64,000 nucleotides of DNA. Origin: an archaeon. Its GTDB lineage: Archaea; Nanobdellota; Nanobdellia; Woesearchaeales; GW2011-AR9. A program made the position numbers and the translations under genes. Under the pieces are notes generated by a model. That model was given only the letters and a program-made list of their open reading frames with translations. It was not told where the DNA came from and did no database searches. Position 1 is the first letter of the stretch. The number at the start of each line of letters is the position of its first letter. The stretch is from NCBI GenBank assembly GCA_018697095.1, contig JABHSG010000003.1:150895-214894 (forward strand), in the 5' to 3' direction. Of this stretch, positions 8,767-16,585 are shown in pieces.

Positions 8767-9123
8767 CTATAATCTAAATTGCCGAGCAAAATGCCCAATC
8801 AGTGGCAGTTCTTTTTTTTGCCCAGTTAAAGCCATTACTACTCCATATACAAAAAGTACTAACAGTACAATTTGTAAAACTGCCATTGTAAAAATACCAA
8901 AAAATGGGATAATCCATAATACGCTGTTTAAGATATTCACTGCAGCTGCAGTGATCAAAAACACAATAGCTTGCCCTACATGAAATGCCGCAAATTTGTC
9001 ATTTCGCATTTTTTCATCCATAAAAAACCAGATGATTCCAAATAGCAAGTATGATAGTGCCCCGCAAGCTTTACTTTGCTCAAGCTTTTGCCTTTTGCTT
9101 AATTTTGTTTTTTTCAATGCCAT
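8767..9123 (-). CDS. DUF4870/Tic20-like small membrane protein
   Basis: 118 residues from the ATG at 9123. A longer frame reaches 9210 but would overlap lgt by 29 bases and adds a basic stretch with no support. The protein has a basic N-terminus, a hydrophobic segment, the FHVGQA element after a charged loop (resembling the FHA/G-R/G-Q feature of DUF4870 proteins), two more membrane helices and a short basic tail. Function unknown. It sits between lgt and the cupredoxin, all in one direction, suggesting one transcript. Confidence 0.7.
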   Translation of the reverse strand: MALKKTKLSKRQKLEQSKACGALSYLLFGIIWFFMDEKMRNDKFAAFHVGQAIVFLITAAAVNILNSVLWIIPFFGIFTMAVLQIVLLVLFVYGVVMALTGQKKELPLIGHFARQFRL

Positions 9124-9181
9124 GTTCAATAATCGTCCCTTATCTATATTTGACTTCACTTTTCTTTTTATTAAACTTTGC

Positions 9182-10000
9182 TCAACTAGTTTTTGTTTTG
9201 AAAAAACCATTAATCAGCTTCTTCCAATCTTCTTTATGCCTAAGTAACAGGAACCATCCACCAATTACTACCATTACCAAACTAAACCATTGCCCAAGGG
9301 TTAGGCCAAGCGTCAAAGGATCAACTCGCCAAAAGTCAAGTACAAATCTACCAAGCCCATCCCAAAATACAAAATTCCAAAAGATAAACCCTGGTTTGAA
9401 TCCAAAATTTCTAAAATATTGGAAATAAGACAAGCCAAATAGTCCAAATGCAAATACAAACCTTCTCAAAGCAGCATAAACTGCCCAAGGGTGTCTACAT
9501 GACTCATCATAAGAAGGAAATACGACGCACCAAGGTCCATCAAAAATGCGTCCCACAAGTTCACCATTAACAAAGTTAGCAAGCCGTCCAACGCCAAGTG
9601 CTAAAAGCATTGGAAAAGCCGCAACATCTGCAAGTACAAAAAAATTAGCTCCTTTTTTCTTGCGAGCAAATAATAATCCTGCAACTATTATTCCAAACAA
9701 GCCTCCATGGAAACTCATCCCTCCATGCCATACTCTAAATATTTCTAATGGGTCACCAAAATAAACACTTGGTTGCCAAAAAATCATAAATAGTCGTGAT
9801 CCTGCTAAAATTCCAACAAGTAGGTACAAAACCAAATCCCAACAATCATCTGAAGAAAAATCAGGTAGTTCTCCTTTGCGCTGTAAAAACAGTAGCCACC
9901 AAAGCCCAAAAAGTGCCCCAAATAAGTAAGCAAGGCCATACCACCTAATACTAACTGGACCAAGTGAAAATAGGATTGGATCTAAATTGTGAATCCACAT
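9182..10000 (-). CDS. lgt: Prolipoprotein diacylglyceryl transferase Lgt
   Basis: 272 residues with about seven membrane helices. Hallmarks include GGMSFHGG (the conserved His region) and the Lgt signature GRLANFVNGELVGR with its Arg, Asn, Glu and Gly. Known reaction in bacteria: transfer of a diacylglyceryl group to the lipobox Cys of prolipoproteins. Archaea generally use other enzymes with ether lipids, so this looks acquired from bacteria. Adjacent and co-directional with a lipobox-bearing cupredoxin, and a second lipobox protein is encoded at 44447. The ATG start gives the usual short N-terminus. Confidence 0.93.
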   Translation of the reverse strand: MWIHNLDPILFSLGPVSIRWYGLAYLFGALFGLWWLLFLQRKGELPDFSSDDCWDLVLYLLVGILAGSRLFMIFWQPSVYFGDPLEIFRVWHGGMSFHGGLFGIIVAGLLFARKKKGANFFVLADVAAFPMLLALGVGRLANFVNGELVGRIFDGPWCVVFPSYDESCRHPWAVYAALRRFVFAFGLFGLSYFQYFRNFGFKPGFIFWNFVFWDGLGRFVLDFWRVDPLTLGLTLGQWFSLVMVVIGGWFLLLRHKEDWKKLINGFFKTKTS

Positions 10001-10042
10001 AAACCTTCATTAATCCCTTGCCATTCATTAAACTTACGAATC

Positions 10043-10052
10043 AATTAAATAG
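10043..10052 (+). promoter_or_regulatory. TATA-like box of the permuted GTPase gene
   Basis: AATTAAATAG centred about 27 bases before the ATG at 10074, suggesting a leaderless transcript. Confidence 0.45.
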
Positions 10053-10073
10053 CCTGGCCAAAAATAAGACCTC

Positions 10074-10829
10074 ATGGCACAGTTTTGGAAACACGTAAAC
10101 GATGTAATTGAGGAATCAGGCATCTTAATTGAAGTACTTGATGCCCGGCAGGTTCAACAATCTCGTAACATTGAAATTGAGCATAAAGTACTGAACTCCA
10201 AAAAAATCTTACTATACGTAATCAATAAAATAGATTTAGCCAAAAAAGAAGATATTGAAAAATACAAACGAATTCTTCGTCCAAGCGTGTTCATATCTTC
10301 TACTCAAAAACTTGGAACTACTATTCTCAAAAAGAAAATCCGTGAACTTGCAAAAGGAGAACATGCTGTTGTTGGTGTTTTGGGGTATCCTAATGTTGGA
10401 AAATCTTCACTAATCAACGCACTTTCTGGAAGGCACGCAGCTAGAACTTCCGCTAAATCAGGTTTCACAAGAGGTATGCAAAAAGTAAAAGTTGACAACA
10501 ATATTATGCTTCTCGACGCACCTGGAGTTTATCCTTATGGTGAAAAAGACGATTACCGCCACGCTAAAATTGCTGCTATCGACGCTAATCAACTAAAAGA
10601 TCCTGAAGATATTGCCTTGCACTTTATTCTTGAAAAATTTGATCTGGTTACAACTCATTACGAAATCCCAAAAGAAGTCAAAGTAGCAGCAAAAGAAGAC
10701 CCTGAAGCAATTCTAATTTATCTAGCAAACAAAAACAATCTTTTTTTAAGAGGCAAAAAGCCTGATATTGTAAGAGCTTCAATTATGTTAGTTCAAGATT
10801 GGCAACGCGGTAAAATGAACGAGTGTTAA
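10074..10829 (+). CDS. Circularly permuted GTPase, RbgA/YlqF-like
   Basis: 251 residues with the motif order G4-G1-G3 typical of the YlqF/YawG family: LDAR near residue 22, NKIDL near 59, then the P-loop GYPNVGKSSLIN near 101 and DAPGVYP near 145. A C-terminal helical region follows. Known members act in large ribosomal subunit assembly (bacterial RbgA, eukaryotic Nog2/Lsg1); the archaeal protein probably does the same. Leaderless start inferred from the TATA position. Divergent from lgt. Confidence 0.88.
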   Translation: MAQFWKHVNDVIEESGILIEVLDARQVQQSRNIEIEHKVLNSKKILLYVINKIDLAKKEDIEKYKRILRPSVFISSTQKLGTTILKKKIRELAKGEHAVVGVLGYPNVGKSSLINALSGRHAARTSAKSGFTRGMQKVKVDNNIMLLDAPGVYPYGEKDDYRHAKIAAIDANQLKDPEDIALHFILEKFDLVTTHYEIPKEVKVAAKEDPEAILIYLANKNNLFLRGKKPDIVRASIMLVQDWQRGKMNEC

Positions 10830-10857
10830 AGTAAAACAAATTCTTCTAATTAAAAAA

Positions 10858-11433
10858 CTACTTAGCCCCAGCTGGTTCAAGTTCTCTTTGGCCCCCAAAA
10901 ATTCTCCCCCAAAGTCCTCTTTTTGGTGTTTTAGGAATCGCAGCAACTTGTGGTCTATGTTGAGCTACTCTTTGTTCATGGCATCTTTGTAGTGCATTTA
11001 AAAATAAACTAATATTATTCCCATGTCCAAAAAAATCAACTAAATGATTAGCATCTTGAACAAATTCTCTTGTTTTTTTTCCTAAGAAAATATTAGCACT
11101 TTGAAGTAATAATCTGAAATTTTGATCTAAATACCCTAGAGAGCTTGCTTTATCTCTACCAAAAGTGTAATTTTTATTATGAAACAAAGCAGTTGCAGAA
11201 ACTTGATTTTGAACGTGTACTGTGTGTCCTCTCCAACTAAAAGCTCCATTTGAACTAACAACTAATGGAATACCAATTTGATTCCTTTCCCGATAAAAAC
11301 CAGCTTGCGCAAGCCAATACAATAAATCATAAGCAACAGGGTAAAGTAGCCAAGTCTTCACAGAATGAATATCTAATTCAACTACATAAAAATCTGGACG
11401 CGTTTCAAGATGACGTAAACCCAAAATTGACAT
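10858..11433 (-). CDS. Protein with an unrecognised repeated domain (single copy)
   Basis: 191 residues, no family recognised. The first ~100 residues (starting RPDFYVVEL, with LLYPVAYDLLYWLA and PLVVSSNGAF) resemble two segments of the larger neighbour at 11502-12905, which begin HPDLFLLRI and EPDFYLTKL. The C-terminus is basic with Pro. No signal peptide or clear membrane helix, so probably cytosolic. The shared domain and adjacent position suggest the two proteins arose by duplication and may act together. The upstream gene ends 69 bases before this ATG. Confidence 0.65.
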   Translation of the reverse strand: MSILGLRHLETRPDFYVVELDIHSVKTWLLYPVAYDLLYWLAQAGFYRERNQIGIPLVVSSNGAFSWRGHTVHVQNQVSATALFHNKNYTFGRDKASSLGYLDQNFRLLLQSANIFLGKKTREFVQDANHLVDFFGHGNNISLFLNALQRCHEQRVAQHRPQVAAIPKTPKRGLWGRIFGGQRELEPAGAK

Positions 11434-11501
11434 TTCTAAAACCTCTTTTTAATAGACAAGCAAACCTAAGAACTTAAATCTTTCTATAATTTAAATCCCA
11501 A

Positions 11502-12905
11502 TCACTTAGCAGCAATTCCCATATCAGAATCTTCGCGTCGCATATTTTTAGCAGCAGATATAGTTTGTCCAGGCAAAGGATAGACTGTTGCAAGCGGTTT
11601 TTTATGGGATCGCACTGGTTTCTTCTTTTCTATTGCACCTACAATCCCCTGCGCAATCAAACGTTTCTGAAGGACAAGTTGATAACGAGGAATTAACATT
11701 GTAATAGCCTTCTTGCCACGAAATCGTGTGCCTACTTCTTTACTACTTAAAATATACATTCGTAACCGATTAAAATATTTGCCAAGTTTTTGTCGGTTTA
11801 ATCGTTGATCAGCAAATTTGATGTATGTTTCAAAAGAAAACTTTACCTTATGCTTTTCTATTCCTTCAATTCGTGCAAGATCTTTAAGTGTTCCAATTTC
11901 AACTTCCTTAAGCGAATTTCGTAATCGATATTTTCCAGTAGAAGAAAAAAGTAGTGGGCCAGAAAACGCACTAAACCTACGTAAGCGAGCCCAAATACTA
12001 GTTTCAGCTAAAATCAAATCTTTGGACAATGGGAAAAGTAAGTACACATCTCCAATTGGAATAGAAGAACTATACTTGTCTGAATCAACACGTAATTTTG
12101 TCAAATAAAAATCAGGTTCTTTAGATGATGAACCACTGAAAATCCCACGTTTTTTGGGTAATAATTTTTTACGGCGTTCTTTTTCTCGGTGCAATCTTAG
12201 TTGTTTTTCTTCTCCTTGAGCTGCAATTCGCTTCGCTAACCCTCTCTTTTGAGCTTCATACATTCTTTTATCATAAAGAAATTGTTCGAAAAAACGTGCA
12301 CGAAATATATTGTCATCTCCTCCAAAATATTCGCTTTTTTTTTCACCAGGAAGTTTAATACTTTTGGCTGGGATTTTTTTAAGAAAGGAATTTGGGTTAG
12401 CCACTTGACTAACAATGTATGCAGAATTAAGTCCTTCTTTTTGCATTCGGAGTTTTGCAGTATTTAGGTCATCAGTAACTGTGAACCCTTGTAGCATACT
12501 TGAAAGATTGTAAAGTCTCATACACGCAGCCCGCGGTGTTAACAATGCGGCTCCTTGTATGTTGGCAAGTAGAGGAAGGTATGCCTTATCTTTTGGCAAT
12601 TTAGAAGAAAGGTATTCTAATAAATCACGTTGTAGCGCAAATATTGCGACAGTATAGTTATTTTCGCTTGGTTTTGGTATTCTTAATAAGAATAAATCAG
12701 GATGAGAATTATCCATATGGAAATATTCAGATAAGTCAGTCCCAAGAGCTTTTTTGGTATCTTCTTCATCAAAAAGTTCCCTAGGTGGGTTGACTTTTTC
12801 TGTACTATGTTCATAAAGAGAATCATCTGAAAATGTTGGGTCAGCTTTAGTTGGATCAGCTTTAGTAAAATCAAAATCTCGAGTAAAATTATCGTCTTCA
12901 TCCAT
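11502..12905 (-). CDS. Large protein with two copies of the same unrecognised domain
   Basis: 467 residues. An acidic N-terminus contains a short repeat (KADPTKADPTF). Two copies of a domain are visible: about residues 68-165 (PDLFLLRI... FALQRDLLEYL... PLLANIQGAAL) and about 265-400 (PDFYLTKL... LFPLSKDLILAE... PLLFSSTGKYRL). They are separated by a strongly basic, helical segment near 215-260 that could bind nucleic acid. No enzyme motif seen. It sits between hef and the single-domain paralog, all on the minus strand. Function unknown. Confidence 0.65.
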   Translation of the reverse strand: MDEDDNFTRDFDFTKADPTKADPTFSDDSLYEHSTEKVNPPRELFDEEDTKKALGTDLSEYFHMDNSHPDLFLLRIPKPSENNYTVAIFALQRDLLEYLSSKLPKDKAYLPLLANIQGAALLTPRAACMRLYNLSSMLQGFTVTDDLNTAKLRMQKEGLNSAYIVSQVANPNSFLKKIPAKSIKLPGEKKSEYFGGDDNIFRARFFEQFLYDKRMYEAQKRGLAKRIAAQGEEKQLRLHREKERRKKLLPKKRGIFSGSSSKEPDFYLTKLRVDSDKYSSSIPIGDVYLLFPLSKDLILAETSIWARLRRFSAFSGPLLFSSTGKYRLRNSLKEVEIGTLKDLARIEGIEKHKVKFSFETYIKFADQRLNRQKLGKYFNRLRMYILSSKEVGTRFRGKKAITMLIPRYQLVLQKRLIAQGIVGAIEKKKPVRSHKKPLATVYPLPGQTISAAKNMRREDSDMGIAAK

Positions 12906-12967
12906 CCTAAATAAACCAAAGACCCTATGTTATTTAACTATTACTTTTAGAAAACCTCAATGGAACT

Positions 12968-15283
12968 TCACTTCTTCTCATACTTAGAACTAACCAACCC
13001 TGCAATAGCACTTGCAATAGTCTTTCCAACACCATCCACTTCAAGCAAATCTTTCTCACTCGCATTAATTACCCCTTGCACAGATCCAAAATGAACTAGT
13101 AACCCGCGCGCCATTTTCGGACCAACTTTTGGGAGCGCAGAAATCAAGTACTCTTGCGAATTACTTATTGACCCTCCAGCGGTTTTGTCAGTATGCAAAA
13201 CTTTACTTCCACCACCACTTTGGCTACGTTTTGCCATCAAAAGCAACAATTCCGCAGTATCTTTTTCATCGCGAGTGTACAAAACAGGAACTCCAAAGCC
13301 TAGGCCAATTGAAGCTAGAGCCCCACGTATCGCATTCGCATGCACACGCCTAACAGAATAAATATCCTCTTGACCTTCCACAATCACAACAGATTTAGCG
13401 AACTCGCGCCTAAGTTCTCCAACTTGTTTAAGCAGCCTGCCATCAACTAAACTATTAACAAAGTCGGGAACTTTCTTGAGCTCCACTCCCACTTCTCCAC
13501 CAAGTACATAATCAGCGCATTTTAATTGAGAAAGCCTAACAGTGCAATCCATTTCAAACAATTCTTTCAAAACCAAATTTCCTTTTTCACGATGGTCACA
13601 AAGTATCAAAGGTCCACTTTTTTTCCCAACCTTTTCTTCTTCAACGCCATTACCAACTTTACTCACTTCACTCTTCACACTAAAGCCACCTAGTTTTTTC
13701 TGCCCAGTAATTTCTGATGGAACACCCTCCTTACCAGCAAGCACCAAAGAAATATCTCGTTTCAAGTCTTCCAAAAATTTGTACATTCTTTTTTCTTTAT
13801 GATGCGCTGCCCATTTGTAAGCTTCATCACGTGTTCCTTTGCAAACAAGTATCCTAACTGACCCACTTGCACTACGCCCAGTACGTCCACGGCGTTGAAT
13901 TGTGCGAATAGCACTTGGTGTAGGTTCAAAAAAAATCACAGAATCAACTTTTGGAATATCCAGTCCTTCTTCAGCTACTGATGTCGCAACCATCACAGGA
14001 AATTCGCCACTTCGAAATCTTTCAAGCATTTCTTTTTGCTTTTTTTGCGTCAATCCTAAACCTCTTTTTTTTGCCTGACCAACAAATATCTCTGACCGAA
14101 TTTCCTTAGTCTCCAAAGCTGCAGCAATTTCTAAAGCGCTATCACGTAGTTCAGTAAAAAGTAAAATTTTGGCAAGCGGATATTTAATCAATTCTTTATA
14201 CACCATAGAAATAAGCAAATCAAACTTGGGATGCTGCTTCCCAGAATCAACTAGTCCTTTAGCTAAGGTAACGCATTCTTTAAAGTCAGCATCCCATGCT
14301 AAATTTTTCACAGCTTTTGTTTTACTTGAAGCTGCACTCTCAATCAAATTACTCAAATAATAATTACAAGCTCCAGCTCCCTGGCACTCTAAAAGACCAA
14401 CACTATGTTCAACTTTAAGTGCTTCAGCCAAAAGTGATAATGCTTTCATCACATCATAATCAACTCCATTTGATAACTTACGTTGCAATTCACGTTGAAA
14501 CATTAACAGCTGTTTTTTAGTCAGACCCAGCTTATTCAGTAAACCAAGTTTTTGGATTGCTACAAGTTTTTTCTTCATAACAAATTTTAATTTTTCATGT
14601 AGAATTTTATAACATGAAGGAAAAGCCACCTCCAAATAAGTTTTCTCAATTTCCTGCACATATTCTCGTACATCACTATCGTTGTCGGTACGAACTTCAA
14701 TTGCGGATATGAATAAATTAGAACAAACTTCTTTGATTTTATCTAGTTCAGATCCAGGCGAAGCCGTCAATGCCAAAATACGACCAGCAGAAGACGTCAT
14801 TTTTTCGTATTGTTTAGCTACCCACACATAACTGTAATCACCAGTAGCGTGATGGGCTTCATCAAAAATCAAACAAGAAACTTGTGACAAATCAATACGA
14901 GAACTAATTACATCATTTTCAAGGCCCTGCGGAGTACTAATCACAATTCGCGCATTTTCCCAAAGTGCAGCTCTTTTTTTTGGAGATATTGTTCCAGTAA
15001 ACACTACAACACTTTCTTCTCCTTTAGAAATTCCTAAACTTTCAAAATCTAAATGCGCTTTAAAACTTTTAGCATGTTGCTCACAAAGTGGTTTTGTTGG
15101 TGCCAGCATTAATATTTTCAAATCAGGGTTCTGCTTAAGTCGCAAGGCAGCTAGCATCATAGCAATCGCTGTTTTACCTAAACCTGTTGGCAAAACAACA
15201 AGTGTATTACTTTTAACGCAACTCCCTAGTATTGTTTGCTGATACAGTCTTGGTGTAATTCCTTTAAGCACCACTATCACCAC
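12968..15283 (-). CDS. hef: Hef helicase-nuclease (XPF/FANCM family)
   Basis: 771 residues in the usual Hef order. The SF2 helicase has Walker A GLGKTAIA near residue 35, DEAH near 140, LTASPGS, and motif VI RRGRTGR near 465. A charged linker leads to the ERCC4-type nuclease domain, then two HhH motifs at the C-terminus (LPKVGPKMAR and VDGVGKTIAS). Known role: processing stalled forks. The nuclease motif normally read as ERK is ELKKVPD here, with Arg replaced by Leu. The first codons include several GTGs, so the exact start is uncertain. It overlaps the upstream ORF6N gene by 20 bases. Confidence 0.92.
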   Translation of the reverse strand: MVIVVLKGITPRLYQQTILGSCVKSNTLVVLPTGLGKTAIAMMLAALRLKQNPDLKILMLAPTKPLCEQHAKSFKAHLDFESLGISKGEESVVVFTGTISPKKRAALWENARIVISTPQGLENDVISSRIDLSQVSCLIFDEAHHATGDYSYVWVAKQYEKMTSSAGRILALTASPGSELDKIKEVCSNLFISAIEVRTDNDSDVREYVQEIEKTYLEVAFPSCYKILHEKLKFVMKKKLVAIQKLGLLNKLGLTKKQLLMFQRELQRKLSNGVDYDVMKALSLLAEALKVEHSVGLLECQGAGACNYYLSNLIESAASSKTKAVKNLAWDADFKECVTLAKGLVDSGKQHPKFDLLISMVYKELIKYPLAKILLFTELRDSALEIAAALETKEIRSEIFVGQAKKRGLGLTQKKQKEMLERFRSGEFPVMVATSVAEEGLDIPKVDSVIFFEPTPSAIRTIQRRGRTGRSASGSVRILVCKGTRDEAYKWAAHHKEKRMYKFLEDLKRDISLVLAGKEGVPSEITGQKKLGGFSVKSEVSKVGNGVEEEKVGKKSGPLILCDHREKGNLVLKELFEMDCTVRLSQLKCADYVLGGEVGVELKKVPDFVNSLVDGRLLKQVGELRREFAKSVVIVEGQEDIYSVRRVHANAIRGALASIGLGFGVPVLYTRDEKDTAELLLLMAKRSQSGGGSKVLHTDKTAGGSISNSQEYLISALPKVGPKMARGLLVHFGSVQGVINASEKDLLEVDGVGKTIASAIAGLVSSKYEKK

Positions 15284-16151
15284 CTAATTTATCTAAAATA
15301 ATTGATACATCCAAATGTAATCTAGAAAACGCAAACCATTTTTTGCCAAGGTCCTTAAAAGAGGCCCCAATATGATACACTTCTTTATCATCAATTATCA
15401 AAAACCGATCATGTGATTTTGTAAATTTCTTCAATTTAATTGGTCCATATTGTGTGTTAAATCTTTCAAGGTCAAGCATTAGCTTTTTACTAATATCTTT
15501 TGTGTAAATGATAACCTTGACTCCTTCCATTCTCGTTGAAAATAGAGTTAGGACAGAATCATCAATATAGTTATCAATCAACACAAGTGAACTCTTGGCT
15601 TTTCGAATAAGATCTGATGCAAACACATGTCCATCAAATACCTGCCCTTCAAAAAAGATACCTTGATTAGGAGTTATTTGTTTACTTTCAATTGCATCAA
15701 AAATTTGTGTAAAATTTTTATCATGTTCAAGAAGCTTTTGTTCAATAACCCAGGTTCTTTGAAAGATCTGCGCATTTGTAGAGATAAACCTGCGCATAGA
15801 CACAAATGCTCGCATAATTTGGATATTAACTCCTACTGCTTTATCACCACGTAAGACTCCAGAGAGCATAGCAACTCCTTGCTCTGTAAAAACATATGGT
15901 AAATGTCCTCCAAGCTGTTGTTTTGAAGGTATCGCATTTTGCGATACCATTAATTTTGTTTCTTCTTTTGTGAGTTGAAAGGCAAAATCCTTAGGGAATC
16001 TTTCAATGTTTCTTTTAAATTGCTCACGTAGCCGAATATTCTTTACTTCATAAAGATCAGCCAGGTCACGGTCTAACATTACTTGAACGCCGCGAATGGC
16101 ATGGATTTTAGATTTAACCTCTTCAAACATTTGCAAATCATTTGTTTCCAT
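15264..16151 (-). CDS. ORF6N-domain DNA-binding protein with PLD-like C-terminus
   Basis: 295 residues. The N-terminal ~110 residues match the ORF6N (KilA-N related) pattern: IRGVQVMLDRDLADLY, RNIERFPKDFAFQLT, then the LPYVFTEQGVAMLS segment. The C-terminal ~130 residues resemble a phospholipase-D-like fold, with HDRFLIID and YHIGASFKDLG; the usual Lys of the HxK motif is Arg. This architecture is common in bacteria and phage-related loci, so horizontal transfer is likely. It overlaps hef by 20 bases, which suggests coupled expression. Confidence 0.85.
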   Translation of the reverse strand: METNDLQMFEEVKSKIHAIRGVQVMLDRDLADLYEVKNIRLREQFKRNIERFPKDFAFQLTKEETKLMVSQNAIPSKQQLGGHLPYVFTEQGVAMLSGVLRGDKAVGVNIQIMRAFVSMRRFISTNAQIFQRTWVIEQKLLEHDKNFTQIFDAIESKQITPNQGIFFEGQVFDGHVFASDLIRKAKSSLVLIDNYIDDSVLTLFSTRMEGVKVIIYTKDISKKLMLDLERFNTQYGPIKLKKFTKSHDRFLIIDDKEVYHIGASFKDLGKKWFAFSRLHLDVSIILDKLGGDSGA

Positions 16152-16585
16152 AATTCTAGACAGATTGACTTAGATTTAAAAACAAACCCCAAACTTGACC
16201 AGTGCGGGAGTGGAAAATAATCCTAATAATTTCTCTAATTGCCAAGGGAGTCTACTTCCACCACCCAAGTAGCATTTCTTCTAAACAAAACCTATAGCCT
16301 CTCCTTCTATAAACTATATAAACAAAAACATAGCAAAAACTCCAAAGTCAGTGATTGTATTTCCAAAAAAGCAATTATGTCACTACTTTATCAGAATAAA
16401 ATACAAAAAATTTATAAAGAAACCTCGGCTTTAGCAACACATTCGTAGTTCAATTACGATTTTAAGAAGTGATGGATGTAAAGTAATTTGATTTTTGATC
16501 AAGATCAATTTTACTTGCACAAAGAAACCAATTGAATTTCTTTGTGTCATTGTTGGCGCTGGATGGTTACGGTACCAAACAAACA
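16152..16585 (+). promoter_or_regulatory. Intergenic region with two TATA-like boxes and a structured leader
   Basis: 434 bases without a convincing gene. TATA-like boxes lie at 16312-16323 (AACTATATAAAC) and 16411-16419 (TTTATAAAG). Transcription from the second would start near 16440 and give a leader of about 145 bases for the gene at 16586, holding a palindrome TTGATC-AA-GATCAA at 16495-16508 and a 10-bp hairpin at 16518-16546. A 23-codon frame from 16378 exists but has no support. Confidence 0.4.
16518..16546 (+). repeat. 10-bp perfect hairpin upstream of the island's first gene
   Basis: CACAAAGAAA and TTTCTTTGTG are exact complements around a 9-base loop, ending 39 bases before the chosen ATG. 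The loop holds the TTG that would begin a longer frame (16532), which argues against that start. It could be a leader hairpin or protein-binding site. Confidence 0.55.

Noticed and set aside
9124-9210. N-terminal extension of the DUF4870-like protein into lgt
   Set aside because: It would overlap lgt by 29 bases and adds a basic stretch not expected in the family; the ATG at 9123 gives a normal length.
16239-16448. Small 69-codon gene before the island
   Set aside because: Composition is random, no ribosome binding site, and it contains TATA-like sequences that suit a promoter region better.
16532-16585. TTG start extending island protein 1 by 18 residues
   Set aside because: The TTG lies in the loop of a perfect hairpin and the added residues have no signal-peptide character; the ATG at 16586 is preferred.
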